Of a stretch of 38,372 nucleotides of DNA, positions 23,426-30,311 are shown in pieces. The notes below the pieces were generated by a model. That model saw nothing but the letters and a program-made list of their open reading frames with translations, ran no database searches and was not told where the DNA came from. Source of the stretch: Candidatus Omnitrophota bacterium (GTDB lineage Bacteria > Omnitrophota > Omnitrophia > Omnitrophales > Aquincolibacteriaceae); the NCBI GenBank assembly GCA_016196565.1, contig JACPXK010000069.1, forward strand, positions 1-38,372, written 5' to 3'. The translations under genes and the position numbers were made by a program. Numbering within the stretch: the first letter of the stretch is position 1; each line of letters opens with the position of its first letter.

Positions 23426-23692
23426 TTATTTAAGCTTTGCGTCGAGTTTGCCTGACGCACTCAGTTCATAAAGTTCATCCGAGCCGCCGATAAATTCGTC
23501 TTCGATAAAAATCATGGGGACGGTCATCCAGCCTGTTTTCGCCTCGATTTTTTCGCGCGTTTCGGAGTCGTTGGTAACATCCACTTCTTTAAAATCTATA
23601 TTTTTCTGTTTAAGAAGATTTTTGGCCCGTGCGCAAAAGGGGCAGTAACTCGTCGTATAAATTGTCACCTGCTTCGACAACGCCCTGCTCAA
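23426..23692 (-). CDS. grxC: Glutaredoxin (GrxC-like)
   Basis: An 88-residue dithiol glutaredoxin. The active site is C17-P-F-C20, followed by WMTVPMIFIEDEFIGGSDEL with the conserved cis-proline (TVP) and GG turn. It reduces disulfides with glutathione or a low-molecular thiol. It lies ten bases downstream of ispH; since IspH needs a reduced 4Fe-4S cluster the pairing may be functional, but this is inference. The start could also be a few codons further in, near KQVTIYT. Confidence 0.87.
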   Translation of the reverse strand: MSRALSKQVTIYTTSYCPFCARAKNLLKQKNIDFKEVDVTNDSETREKIEAKTGWMTVPMIFIEDEFIGGSDELYELSASGKLDAKLK

Positions 23693-23702
23693 CTTTCCTG
23701 GG

Positions 23703-24887
23703 TCAAGCGATCTTCAGAATTCTCTCGATCACTTCTTCAATCACACGGTTCGGCGTTGAAGCGCCGGCCGTCACGCCGATCTTGACCGCCCCTTCGGGAA
23801 GCCAATCGGCGGTTTCGATAATTTCGCAGCTATAAACTTTTTTATGACGAATGATATTTTTGGAAATCATGCATTCGGCATCACGAATATGAAAGGCCGG
23901 GCAGAATTCGAGCGAGATTTCCACCAAATGTCCGGTGTTGCTGGAATTATAACCGCCCACCACAATCATAATATCGACTTCCTGCCGGCGCGCGAGTTTT
24001 AACACCGCGTCCTGGCGGTCCTGGGTGGCCGAACAAATCGTGTCGAAATGACGGAAACGCTTCGGCAGCTCTGCCGCGCCGTAACGCTTGGCCAAAGAGG
24101 CCTGCAGCATATTGGCGATTTCCATGGACTCGCTGGAAAGCATGGTGGTTTGATTGGCACAGCCGACCTGGCCCAAGTCCGAGTCAGGGTCAAAATTCGG
24201 AGACACCGCATTTTTAAATTCTTGCATGAGGGCTTCGCGCGCTCCCTTTCCTTCAATATAATCGCAAACCATTTTGGCCTGGGCCTTGTCACGAACAATC
24301 AAATATTTGCCGCCCGGATATTGAGTGGCCCGCGAACTTGTGGCACGGGTTTCTTCATGATCGTACTTGCCGTGAATCAAGGAGGTAAATCCCTCACGCG
24401 CATAAGATTCCACGCGCTTCCAAACGCTCATCACCGAACCGCAGGTGGTGTCGACCAGAATCGCCCCGCGGCGCTGAAGTTCGTCAAGCTCCGCGATGGT
24501 CGTGCCGAAGGCCGGAATAATGACCACGTCTCCTTCTTGAATATCGTGAAGGGTTTTTCCGTTGCCGTAAGGGCCCGACAAAAATTGAACCCCGAGGTCG
24601 CGGAGTTTGGCATTGACCTGCGGATTGTGAATAATTTCATTGGTAAGATAAATATTTTTGGAAGGAAATTTGGCCTTGGTTTCATAGGCATAATCAATGG
24701 CCCGGTCCACGCCGTAACAAAATCCGAATTCTTCGGCCAGGCAAACGGTAAGCCGTCCGGCCTCGAGCCGGTACCCCTCGGCCTTGATTTTATCCACCAA
24801 AGAACTGTGATAATTGGCCTCGAGTTCGGGGCGGACTTGTTCTTTCAGACCAAAACTTTTACGAATAATTTGGGAATTATCAGGCAT
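23703..24887 (-). CDS. ispH: 4-hydroxy-3-methylbut-2-enyl diphosphate reductase
   Basis: A 394-residue IspH, the last enzyme of the MEP isoprenoid pathway, giving IPP and DMAPP. It is the long form, known best from cyanobacteria and plastids, with an about 45-residue N-terminal extension. The three cluster cysteines are in FGFCYGVDRA, VDTTCGSVMSVWK and FDTICSATQDRQ; LTNEIIHNP and HEETRATSS are substrate-pocket motifs, and VVGGYNSSNTGHLVEI is the conserved C-terminal part. It heads the string ispH - grxC - RHH - membrane protein - DUF3313. Confidence 0.95.
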   Translation of the reverse strand: MPDNSQIIRKSFGLKEQVRPELEANYHSSLVDKIKAEGYRLEAGRLTVCLAEEFGFCYGVDRAIDYAYETKAKFPSKNIYLTNEIIHNPQVNAKLRDLGVQFLSGPYGNGKTLHDIQEGDVVIIPAFGTTIAELDELQRRGAILVDTTCGSVMSVWKRVESYAREGFTSLIHGKYDHEETRATSSRATQYPGGKYLIVRDKAQAKMVCDYIEGKGAREALMQEFKNAVSPNFDPDSDLGQVGCANQTTMLSSESMEIANMLQASLAKRYGAAELPKRFRHFDTICSATQDRQDAVLKLARRQEVDIMIVVGGYNSSNTGHLVEISLEFCPAFHIRDAECMISKNIIRHKKVYSCEIIETADWLPEGAVKIGVTAGASTPNRVIEEVIERILKIA

Positions 24888-24939
24888 GGTTTGAAGAGTA
24901 TAAATCAGCGGTCGTTACATGTCTAGACTTGTTTAGGCT

Positions 24940-25111
24940 TAAGAGGTAAAGTTTTCGCACTCGTAAGGCTCCGGCTTTGGAAAAGACTAAGCCCGTCTAA
25001 AATGAGGAAACCTCCGTCGTTCCCCTGCGGGGCCGCCGGTCTCCTTTATTTTATCCGGGCAAGTTTTTCACAAAGCCTCCGCCAACTTGTGCTTTAAAAC
25101 TTTCCCTCTTA
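24940..25111 (-). repeat. Long hairpin element D1 with conserved tip motif
   Basis: An approximately 172-base imperfect hairpin. Outer stem: 24940-24960 pairs with 25089-25111 (AAGAGG-AAAGTTTT pattern). Middle stem: GGCTTTG-AAAA near 24973 pairs with TTTTCACAAAGCC near 25065, and GCCCG-TCTAAAAT pairs with ATTTTATCCGGGC. Tip on the minus strand: CCGGCG, G, CCCC, GCA, GGGG, AA, CGACGG. Bases 24969-25024 are identical to 28388-28443 in element D2, while the outer stem sequence differs but still pairs. It lies between ispH and the deaminase-fusion gene. Confidence 0.85.
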
Positions 25112-25116
25112 TTGCA

Positions 25117-25301
25117 CTTCCCTAAATGTAAAAATACCCAGCGAGCAAAATGGGTGGAGAATTCGTGCAAGACTTAGGCGATGTTTGCTAGGGGAAACGT
25201 TGGCCCACAAAGTGGGAACAGCGCGGGGCCCCGGCAAAATCGCCTTTAGTTCTTGCCGAATTCGTAGCCCTGAGCGAGCGGTATTTTTATATTTAGGGAA
25301 G
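25117..25301 (+). repeat. Long hairpin element E with conserved tip motif
   Basis: An approximately 185-base hairpin. Its terminal arms 25117-25138 and 25280-25301 are complementary at 21 of 22 positions (CTTCCCTAAAT...AATACC). Inner segments GAATTCGTGCAAGAC-TTAGGCGAT and ATCGCCTTTAG-TTCTTGCCGAATTC also pair. Tip (25198-25223): CGTTG, G, CCCAC, AAA, GTGGG, AA, CAGCG. It begins only five bases after element D1; together they fill most of the 447-base gap. No coding sequence is seen here. Confidence 0.88.
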
Positions 25302-25334
25302 TATTTTAACTGTACCGACAGAGGGTACTTGGAA

Positions 25335-26336
25335 TTAATTAATCGGCAGTTTGGTGATGATAATTCCGGCTTCCTGAAGCAGCCGAAGCGAGGTTTCACT
25401 TAAGGGATATTCCAGATTGTAAACCACTTCTTTGATGCCGGCGTTGATAATCATTTTGGTGCACATCAGACAGGGAGAAAAGGTAGTGTATAAAACCGAG
25501 TCCTTGATATTGACGCCGTGATAAGCGGATTGCACAATGGCGTTTTCTTCGGCGTGAGAACATAGGCATTCTTCCAGCCCCTTGCCCGACGGGTCAATAT
25601 TATTACAGCGCGGGCACCCTCCCTCACTGCAATTTTTTACTCCCCGCGGCGTTCCGTTATAACCGGTCGCGATAATTCTTTTATCCTTCACAATCACGGC
25701 GGCAACTTTTCGCTTAATGCAATTTGAGCGAAGCGCCACGACCTTGGCAATGCCAATAAAATAAGGATTCCATTCCGGCCGTGTTTCTTTCTTCGAAAAT
25801 TCCAGGAGAACTTCTTTGACTTTATCGTGAAGCATTTTGAGCGGGCCCGTGTTGTCGAGCACCACATCGGCCATGGAAATGGCCTGGTCTAATTGCTGAT
25901 CGCTTTCCGTGGCGCTTTTGGCTTCCCGGGATTCAAGGCCCTGAAAATCCTCGAAAGTCCTGGGATCATTTTCGCGCCCGCGCTGGCGAAGCCTTTCAAA
26001 ACGCAGGCGCTCGGGCGCACGCACTGTGGTCAAAATAAAATCGCGGCGGCGGCGAAAAACCTGAATTTCGGAAGGGTGGCGCAGGGAATCAATCACGTAA
26101 TTTTTTTCCGGGTCGAGGCGCGCGAATATTTTTTCGGCCAGCACGGAAGGCCCGTGTTCCTGGCGAAGTTTGTTGCCGAGATCCACCAGCACGTCGCGCG
26201 TGACGGATTTATTTTCGCGCTGGGCCTCTTCGCGCAAAACATCGGAAAGGGAATAATAATGAAAGCCCCGCTCCTGAAGGTATTTGGCAACCTCCCCTTT
26301 TCCCGACCCATTTTTCCCTGTCAGCCCAATAATCAT
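25335..26336 (-). CDS. P-loop (d)NMP/dephospho-CoA-kinase-like domain fused to dCMP deaminase
   Basis: A 333-residue two-domain protein. Residues 1-about 180 are a P-loop kinase-like domain: IIGLTGKNGSGKGEVAKYL, YVIDSLRHPSEI, TTVRAPERLRFERLRQRG. Residues about 185-333 are a zinc cytidine/dCMP deaminase: HAEENAIVQSAYHG with the catalytic His-Ala-Glu and SPCLMCTKMI with the zinc cysteines. Extra cysteines (CSEGGCPRCNNIDP, CLCSH) are typical of dCMP deaminases. The architecture is that of AvcD-type antiviral deaminases, which are longer, but also of housekeeping dCMP deaminases in some lineages. No Shine-Dalgarno is visible; a palindrome (26344-26366) sits 8 bases before the ATG. Confidence 0.87.
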   Translation of the reverse strand: MIIGLTGKNGSGKGEVAKYLQERGFHYYSLSDVLREEAQRENKSVTRDVLVDLGNKLRQEHGPSVLAEKIFARLDPEKNYVIDSLRHPSEIQVFRRRRDFILTTVRAPERLRFERLRQRGRENDPRTFEDFQGLESREAKSATESDQQLDQAISMADVVLDNTGPLKMLHDKVKEVLLEFSKKETRPEWNPYFIGIAKVVALRSNCIKRKVAAVIVKDKRIIATGYNGTPRGVKNCSEGGCPRCNNIDPSGKGLEECLCSHAEENAIVQSAYHGVNIKDSVLYTTFSPCLMCTKMIINAGIKEVVYNLEYPLSETSLRLLQEAGIIITKLPIN

Positions 26337-26343
26337 AACAATT

Positions 26344-26366
26344 CAAAAGGTACCCGGTACCTTTTG
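26344..26366. repeat. Family B palindrome (AAAAGGTACC type) before the deaminase-fusion gene
   Basis: Two perfect 11-base arms CAAAAGGTACC / GGTACCTTTTG around one central base. It has the same arms as the two copies at 31095 and 31130. It fills the space where a ribosome-binding site of the deaminase gene would be expected. Confidence 0.85.
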
Positions 26367-26378
26367 CCTTTCATTATA

Positions 26379-26996
26379 TTAATAAGAAACCCTGGTCGAT
26401 TCCATTAAACCGTCTGCCTGAGGAGGAAGAAAACCGGCGTAACCATGATGGCGCTCGGCAAGTTCCAATACACTGAAGGCCTTTCCATTTTTCATTTCAG
26501 GGGCCGTGAAAATTTGCCTGAGGTCCGTCCCTTTGTCCCCCACGATTTTGCCGGCGAACGGAACGCCCTGTTTTTCCAAATAATAAATGGCCTTTTCAAT
26601 ATCTTCCACGCGAATGGCCACATGATGAAGCACCTTATCGCCGAAGGTATTGACCCAATCCGGAATCAAACTTCCCTTCCCGCGTTTGCCTTCATAGGCT
26701 TGATCGATAAAAATAACGGGGTAACCGATTTTGCGATAAACCTTGGCCCACCAATTTTCATATTCAATCACGCCGAGCTTTTTATCATAAGCATAACCGT
26801 GCGCCAAAAATTCCTTGGCCCGGCTGTCCACATCGTGGGTCCGGAACGTGATGTGATCAATCACCGGCCAGAAACCGGGACCGATGACACGAAGGCCGTC
26901 GGCCACCACTTTGGCGGCGTGATTGTTGGCAATAAAATCGTCGAGATAATGATGAAGGGCCGGCTCGAGAGAATTGCTTGTCTTCTTCGTCCTCAT
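26379..26996 (-). CDS. VOC (glyoxalase/dioxygenase) superfamily protein
   Basis: A 205-residue protein. VIDHITFRTHDVDSRAKEFLAHGY and KVLHHVAIRVEDIEKAIYYLEKQGV are the two beta-alpha-beta-beta-beta metal-binding modules; their histidines, with a glutamate near VLELAERHHGYAGFLPPQ, would hold a divalent metal. The ending resembles 4-hydroxyphenylpyruvate dioxygenase-type enzymes and DUF1338 proteins. No substrate can be named. It starts 12 bases after the ferredoxin gene, suggesting one transcript and perhaps a redox partner. Confidence 0.72.
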   Translation of the reverse strand: MRTKKTSNSLEPALHHYLDDFIANNHAAKVVADGLRVIGPGFWPVIDHITFRTHDVDSRAKEFLAHGYAYDKKLGVIEYENWWAKVYRKIGYPVIFIDQAYEGKRGKGSLIPDWVNTFGDKVLHHVAIRVEDIEKAIYYLEKQGVPFAGKIVGDKGTDLRQIFTAPEMKNGKAFSVLELAERHHGYAGFLPPQADGLMESTRVSY

Positions 26997-27008
26997 GCCC
27001 TTCCCGAA

Positions 27009-27323
27009 TTACTGAACCAGTTTATTGCCGGGTTTGTGCGGAGGGTCGTCTTTAGCACGCTCGGGAACTTTGGGATTGGCTTTAAAAGCCGGGGAAAGAT
27101 CGGCATTCACTTTGGCCCATTCGGGGCTGTAATCTTCGGATTCCACAATCGCGGCAATCGGACATTCCGGAAGGCAGGCGCCGCAAGTGATGCAAATGGT
27201 GGGATCGATGACCATAAATGCTTCGCCTTTGTAATCGCCAGGATAAATGCAGTCAACCGGACAAACCGAAACACAAGAGGCATAACGTTCACCAAGACAT
27301 TTTTCAATAATCACGTAAGACAT
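27009..27323 (-). CDS. Seven-iron ferredoxin (3Fe-4S + 4Fe-4S), FdxA-like
   Basis: A 104-residue ferredoxin. Cysteines C9, C17 and C54 are placed as the [3Fe-4S] ligands and C21, C44, C47 and C50 as the [4Fe-4S] ligands of Azotobacter-type 7Fe ferredoxins (ASCVSVCPVDC, then CITCGACLPECP). The C-terminal tail EWAKVNADLSPAF is also typical. It transfers electrons at low potential in the cytoplasm. AGGAGGAG before the ATG is a strong ribosome site. Confidence 0.9.
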   Translation of the reverse strand: MSYVIIEKCLGERYASCVSVCPVDCIYPGDYKGEAFMVIDPTICITCGACLPECPIAAIVESEDYSPEWAKVNADLSPAFKANPKVPERAKDDPPHKPGNKLVQ

Positions 27324-27394
27324 TTTTAACTCCTCCTCAAAGGTTGGATTAAGATGTTGTATTCTAGCCGCACACTAAAATAACGTCAATATCT

Positions 27395-28267
27395 TCAAAT
27401 TCTTGCCATTTTTTCCAGCCGGGCGATTCTTTCCTCTACAGGAGGATGGGTAGAAAAAAGCTTGGCGAAACTGTCCCCGCGCAAGGGATTCATAATGAAA
27501 AGATGGGCTGTGGCCGGCTGGACTTCATGCATGGGCAGACGTTTGCCGGCCTGTTCGAGTTTGCGAAGGGCGCTGGCCAAATAAAGAGGGTTGCCCGAAA
27601 GGTGTCCGCCGGTTTCGTCGGCGCCGAATTCGCGCGAACGGGACACCGCAAGCTGAATGAGCATGGCAGCAAAGGGAATCACAATCGCCATAATGAGTAA
27701 TGCCAGCGGATTGGCAGAAGAACGGCCTTCTTCGTCGCGCCGGCCTCCTCCTCCGAACATCAAACTCCATCTTGCCATGGAAGCCAGCATACTGATGGCC
27801 CCCGCAAGTGTGGCGGCAATGGACGAAATCAAAATATCACGATTGAGAACATGACCAAGCTCATGCGCTAAAACCCCTTTTAATTCTTCATGAGTCAATA
27901 AATCAAGAAGTCCTTGTGTTACGCACACGACGGCGTGTTGTGGATTACGGCCCGTAGCAAAAGCGTTGGGCGAGGCGCTCGGAATCATATAAATTCCCGG
28001 CATTGGGATTTTACTTTCGGCGGCGAGTTCTCTGACAAGGGCATAAATTTGCGGCAGCTCGGATTCGGAAACCGGAACGGCCCGGTACATGCTAAGAACA
28101 AGTTTGTCGCTGAACCAATAAGCACCGAGATTCATCACGCAGGCAAAAACAAAAGCGGTCATCATGCCGCTTCGGCCGCCCACCATTTGCCCGAACAGCA
28201 TGAGCAAAAGTGTAAGTGAAACCAGCAGAATTGTGGTTTTCAGAATGTTATTCATGAGAGCCTTCAT
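27395..28267 (-). CDS. htpX: HtpX-type M48 membrane metalloprotease
   Basis: A 290-residue integral membrane protease that degrades misfolded membrane proteins alongside FtsH. Two N-terminal transmembrane segments, then [23 protein letters not shown], the zinc site HELGH ([14 protein letters not shown]), two more hydrophobic segments, and the third zinc ligand region [11 protein letters not shown]. It ends [21 protein letters not shown], the family ending. A start at the fifth codon (MNNILK) is possible. Together with the Bax-inhibitor gene at 802 this gives two membrane quality-control genes in the window. Confidence 0.94.
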   Translation of the reverse strand: MKALMNNILKTTILLVSLTLLLMLFGQMVGGRSGMMTAFVFACVMNLGAYWFSDKLVLSMYRAVPVSESELPQIYALVRELAAESKIPMPGIYMIPSASPNAFATGRNPQHAVVCVTQGLLDLLTHEELKGVLAHELGHVLNRDILISSIAATLAGAISMLASMARWSLMFGGGGRRDEEGRSSANPLALLIMAIVIPFAAMLIQLAVSRSREFGADETGGHLSGNPLYLASALRKLEQAGKRLPMHEVQPATAHLFIMNPLRGDSFAKLFSTHPPVEERIARLEKMARI

Positions 28268-28318
28268 TTTATCACTAGCGTCAAAATTTTAATTGGTGAG
28301 ACCTTCAAATCTGCATTA

Positions 28319-28354
28319 CGGCCATCCTTTGTCTTCCGGCCTCAGCGGATTCCC
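28319..28354 (+). repeat. Partial copy of the left arm of element F
   Basis: GGCCATCCTTTGTCTTCCGG and the following CGGATTC match, with small changes, the beginning of element F at 28559-28591 (GGCCATTCTTGTCTGAAGGG, then CGGATTC). No matching right arm lies nearby. It precedes element D2 directly. Confidence 0.5.
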
Positions 28355-28356
28355 CT

Positions 28357-28544
28357 GTTAGAAGCCAAGCCCTTAAACGTTTCGCAACTCCGGCTTTGGA
28401 AAAGACTAAGCCCGTCTAAAATGAGGAAACCTCCGTCGTTCCCACCATAGAAAAGCAATGGTGGTCCGCCGGGCTCCTTCATTTTATCCGGGCAAGTTTT
28501 TCACAAAGCCTTCGCTAGCTCACCGTTCATGGCTTGCTTCTAAC
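28357..28544 (-). repeat. Long hairpin element D2 with conserved tip motif
   Basis: An approximately 188-base hairpin. Outer stem GTTAGAAGCCAAGCC (28357 on) pairs with GGCTTGCTTCTAAC (28531-28544). Its core is the same as in D1: 28388-28443 is identical over 56 bases and the right arm 28467-28510 nearly so. Tip on the minus strand: CCGGCG, GA, CCACCAT, loop, ATGGTGG, GAA, CGACGG. Compared with D1 the apical helix is different and longer but keeps pairing. It lies between htpX and a HAD gene. Confidence 0.85.
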
Positions 28545-28556
28545 ATTTTCAGATTC

Positions 28557-28698
28557 AAGGCCATTCTTGTCTGAAGGGCCGAAATCGGATTCGCATCACT
28601 AGAAATCTTAGGAGTCTCAGGCTGGAAGGCCGCTGGCCCGCCTTGCTTTTTAGGCGGGAACAGCGGAAGGTTTCCGGCCGGAAGACTAAGAATGGCCT
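28557..28698 (+). repeat. Long hairpin element F with conserved tip motif
   Basis: The arms AAGGCCATTCTTGTCT (28557-28572) and AGACTAAGAATGGCCT (28683-28698) pair over nearly all positions, as do GGCTGG and CCGGCC inside. The left side carries an extra unpaired stretch of about 45 bases. Tip (28630-28666): CCGCTG, G, CCCGCC, loop, GGCGGG, AA, CAGCGG. It follows D2 by 12 bases and ends just before the HAD stop codon at 28702. Confidence 0.82.
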
Positions 28699-28701
28699 AA
28701 T

Positions 28702-29313
28702 TTAAACCTTCACGCCGAGCTTATGGAGATCGCGGAGAAGCTGAGGGCGATTGCGAAAGCGAATGGCGTGCATACCGACACTGCGGGCACCGTCCACGAA
28801 TTTGGTGACGTCGTCGATAAACACCGTCTCTTCGGGCTTTAGGCGGATTTTCTTCAAGACTTTCAGATAAATGGCGGCCTCCGGCTTGCGGGCGCCCATT
28901 TCGTGGGAAGGAAAAGTTCTTTTGAAATGACGGAGAATGCGGAATTTTTCTTTCACATGATCAAAGTGCATTTGATTGGTATTGGAAATCAAATAAAGCG
29001 GGTAATGTTTTTTGAGCTTACCCAGAATTTCGTCCATGCCTTCATTCTCCCAAAAAATATCATTCCAATAATGCTTGAAGGTTTTGTAATCCACGGGAAG
29101 TTTGAGGCATTCCTTGGCGTGCCGGTAAAATTTATAAGAAGAAATTTCGCCGCGGGTGTAGGCCTTTTCGGTCGGCGAAGTAAAAAAATGAATCCAGACT
29201 TTAAGGCGCGGGACCTTGCAATGTTTGGCAAAACGCTCGGCCGATTTGACGGCATCATAATTCAAGAGCACATTGCCCAAATCGAAAATGACGGCCTTAA
29301 TCTCGTCTTTCAT
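28702..29313 (-). CDS. HAD-superfamily hydrolase, YihX-like
   Basis: A 203-residue HAD-IA hydrolase: motif I VIFDLGNVLLNYD, motif II LISNTNQMHFDHV, motif III near ARKPEAAIYLKVL, motif IV VFIDDVTKFVDGARSVGMHAI. The cap is the small helical type seen in YihX (alpha-glucose-1-phosphatase) and relatives. The substrate is unknown. It overlaps the preceding PP-loop gene by ATGA and ends the coupled series that begins at 34338. Confidence 0.88.
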   Translation of the reverse strand: MKDEIKAVIFDLGNVLLNYDAVKSAERFAKHCKVPRLKVWIHFFTSPTEKAYTRGEISSYKFYRHAKECLKLPVDYKTFKHYWNDIFWENEGMDEILGKLKKHYPLYLISNTNQMHFDHVKEKFRILRHFKRTFPSHEMGARKPEAAIYLKVLKKIRLKPEETVFIDDVTKFVDGARSVGMHAIRFRNRPQLLRDLHKLGVKV

Positions 29314-30311
29314 ACAATGCGAAGGCTCTCGAGTTCGGCCTCGGGGATTTCTCCGGCCGGCGAAAAATAGAGAACTGTTTCATTTCCACCGGGACCTTTC
29401 ACCACGATTTCACAAATTTCCGGAAGCGGTTTTTGACTGTACCTCAGCATGGCGGAGACGGCCTTGCGGCGATTTTCTTCCGAGTTGTTTCCGATTAATA
29501 AAGCATGCGGCCCGCCGAAATTTTTGGAAATCAAAAGCGCCGTTCCTTCCGGGTGAAGGGCTTCCAGATAATTATTTTGATCATGATTGCGTGAAATAAC
29601 GACTTTGGTTTGCCGGTCCAGCCGGAAATGACGGCCGATTTTCAGAATTTCGAATTCCCAGCGGCTGTAGCCGGGGTGATGGCGAAAAACGTCGCGCACT
29701 TTTTTGCCGAAGGCAGGCGACGTGAGCGCGCAGCCGGCCGAAGGCATGGGCGGATTTTCAATGCCGTATTTTTGGGCAAGCCTCAAAAGCTCGGAACGTG
29801 AGCGGCCATGGATGGCGTAAAGCCTTTCACGGTCAACGACGCCTTCTTTTTCCATTTCCGTGGGCGCCAATAATTTTGCCGAAAGGGGCCGCAAAATACG
29901 CCCTTTGAGCCCCGCGTCCGCTTCAATAATTTCGAAATCCCTTTTTTTCTGGGACATGGGCCTTTGGTCCAGCACTTCTCCCGAAATTAAAAAAGAAGCC
30001 CCGGTTTGTTCCATGAATTTTTTGGCCGTGCGAAACATATAAATGCGGCAGTCCACGCAAGGATTGATTCCCTTGCCGTAGCCATATTTTGGTTTTTCCA
30101 CCATGTTTAAATAATCATCTTGAACCGAAAGAAGGGTGAAGGAAACTCCAAGCATATGAGCGGCTTGGCGGGCATCGTCTTTGCAGCAGCCGAAAATAGT
30201 TTGAAAATTCACGGCCTCGATTTCAATTCCCTGTTCTTTCACAATGGCAATGGCGAGCATGGAATCAAGTCCGCCGGAAAGAAGGGCCACGGCTTTTATT
30301 TTCATTGTCAT
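29310..30311 (-). CDS. PP-loop ATP pyrophosphatase, MnmA/ThiI-like, with NFACT-R-like tail
   Basis: A 333-residue protein. The PP-loop is ALLSGGLDSMLAI at the N-terminus. A central part has GINPCVDCRIYMFRTAKKF and FLISGEVLDQRPMSQKK, and PSAGCALTSPAFGKK; these match the MnmA/ThiI-like group that adenylates RNA or another acceptor for sulfur transfer. The conserved cysteines could hold a persulfide or Fe-S cluster. The last third (EILKIGRHFRLDRQTKVVISRNHDQNN) resembles the RNA-binding NFACT-R domain. Start 30311 gives an ATGA overlap with the deiminase gene; M at 30305 is the alternative. The substrate is probably tRNA, but the position is unknown. Confidence 0.8.
   Translation of the reverse strand: MTMKIKAVALLSGGLDSMLAIAIVKEQGIEIEAVNFQTIFGCCKDDARQAAHMLGVSFTLLSVQDDYLNMVEKPKYGYGKGINPCVDCRIYMFRTAKKFMEQTGASFLISGEVLDQRPMSQKKRDFEIIEADAGLKGRILRPLSAKLLAPTEMEKEGVVDRERLYAIHGRSRSELLRLAQKYGIENPPMPSAGCALTSPAFGKKVRDVFRHHPGYSRWEFEILKIGRHFRLDRQTKVVISRNHDQNNYLEALHPEGTALLISKNFGGPHALLIGNNSEENRRKAVSAMLRYSQKPLPEICEIVVKGPGGNETVLYFSPAGEIPEAELESLRIV

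Noticed and set aside
24940..25301. The hairpins as an AvcI-type inhibitor RNA of the deaminase
   Set aside because: The known inhibitor RNA lies upstream of its deaminase; these lie downstream, and equal elements occur next to htpX and a HAD gene, so they are not specific to the deaminase.
24888..25334. A small protein gene on the plus strand in the gap after ispH
   Set aside because: Short open frames here run through the hairpin arms on both strands, a by-product of the inverted repeats; no ribosome site or protein family feature supports them.
28357..28544. GTTAG...CTAAC ends of element D2 as an integron attC site
   Set aside because: In attC sites the 5' end carries the CTAAC-type core and the 3' end the GTTAG-type core; here the order is reversed, and no integrase or cassette array is seen.
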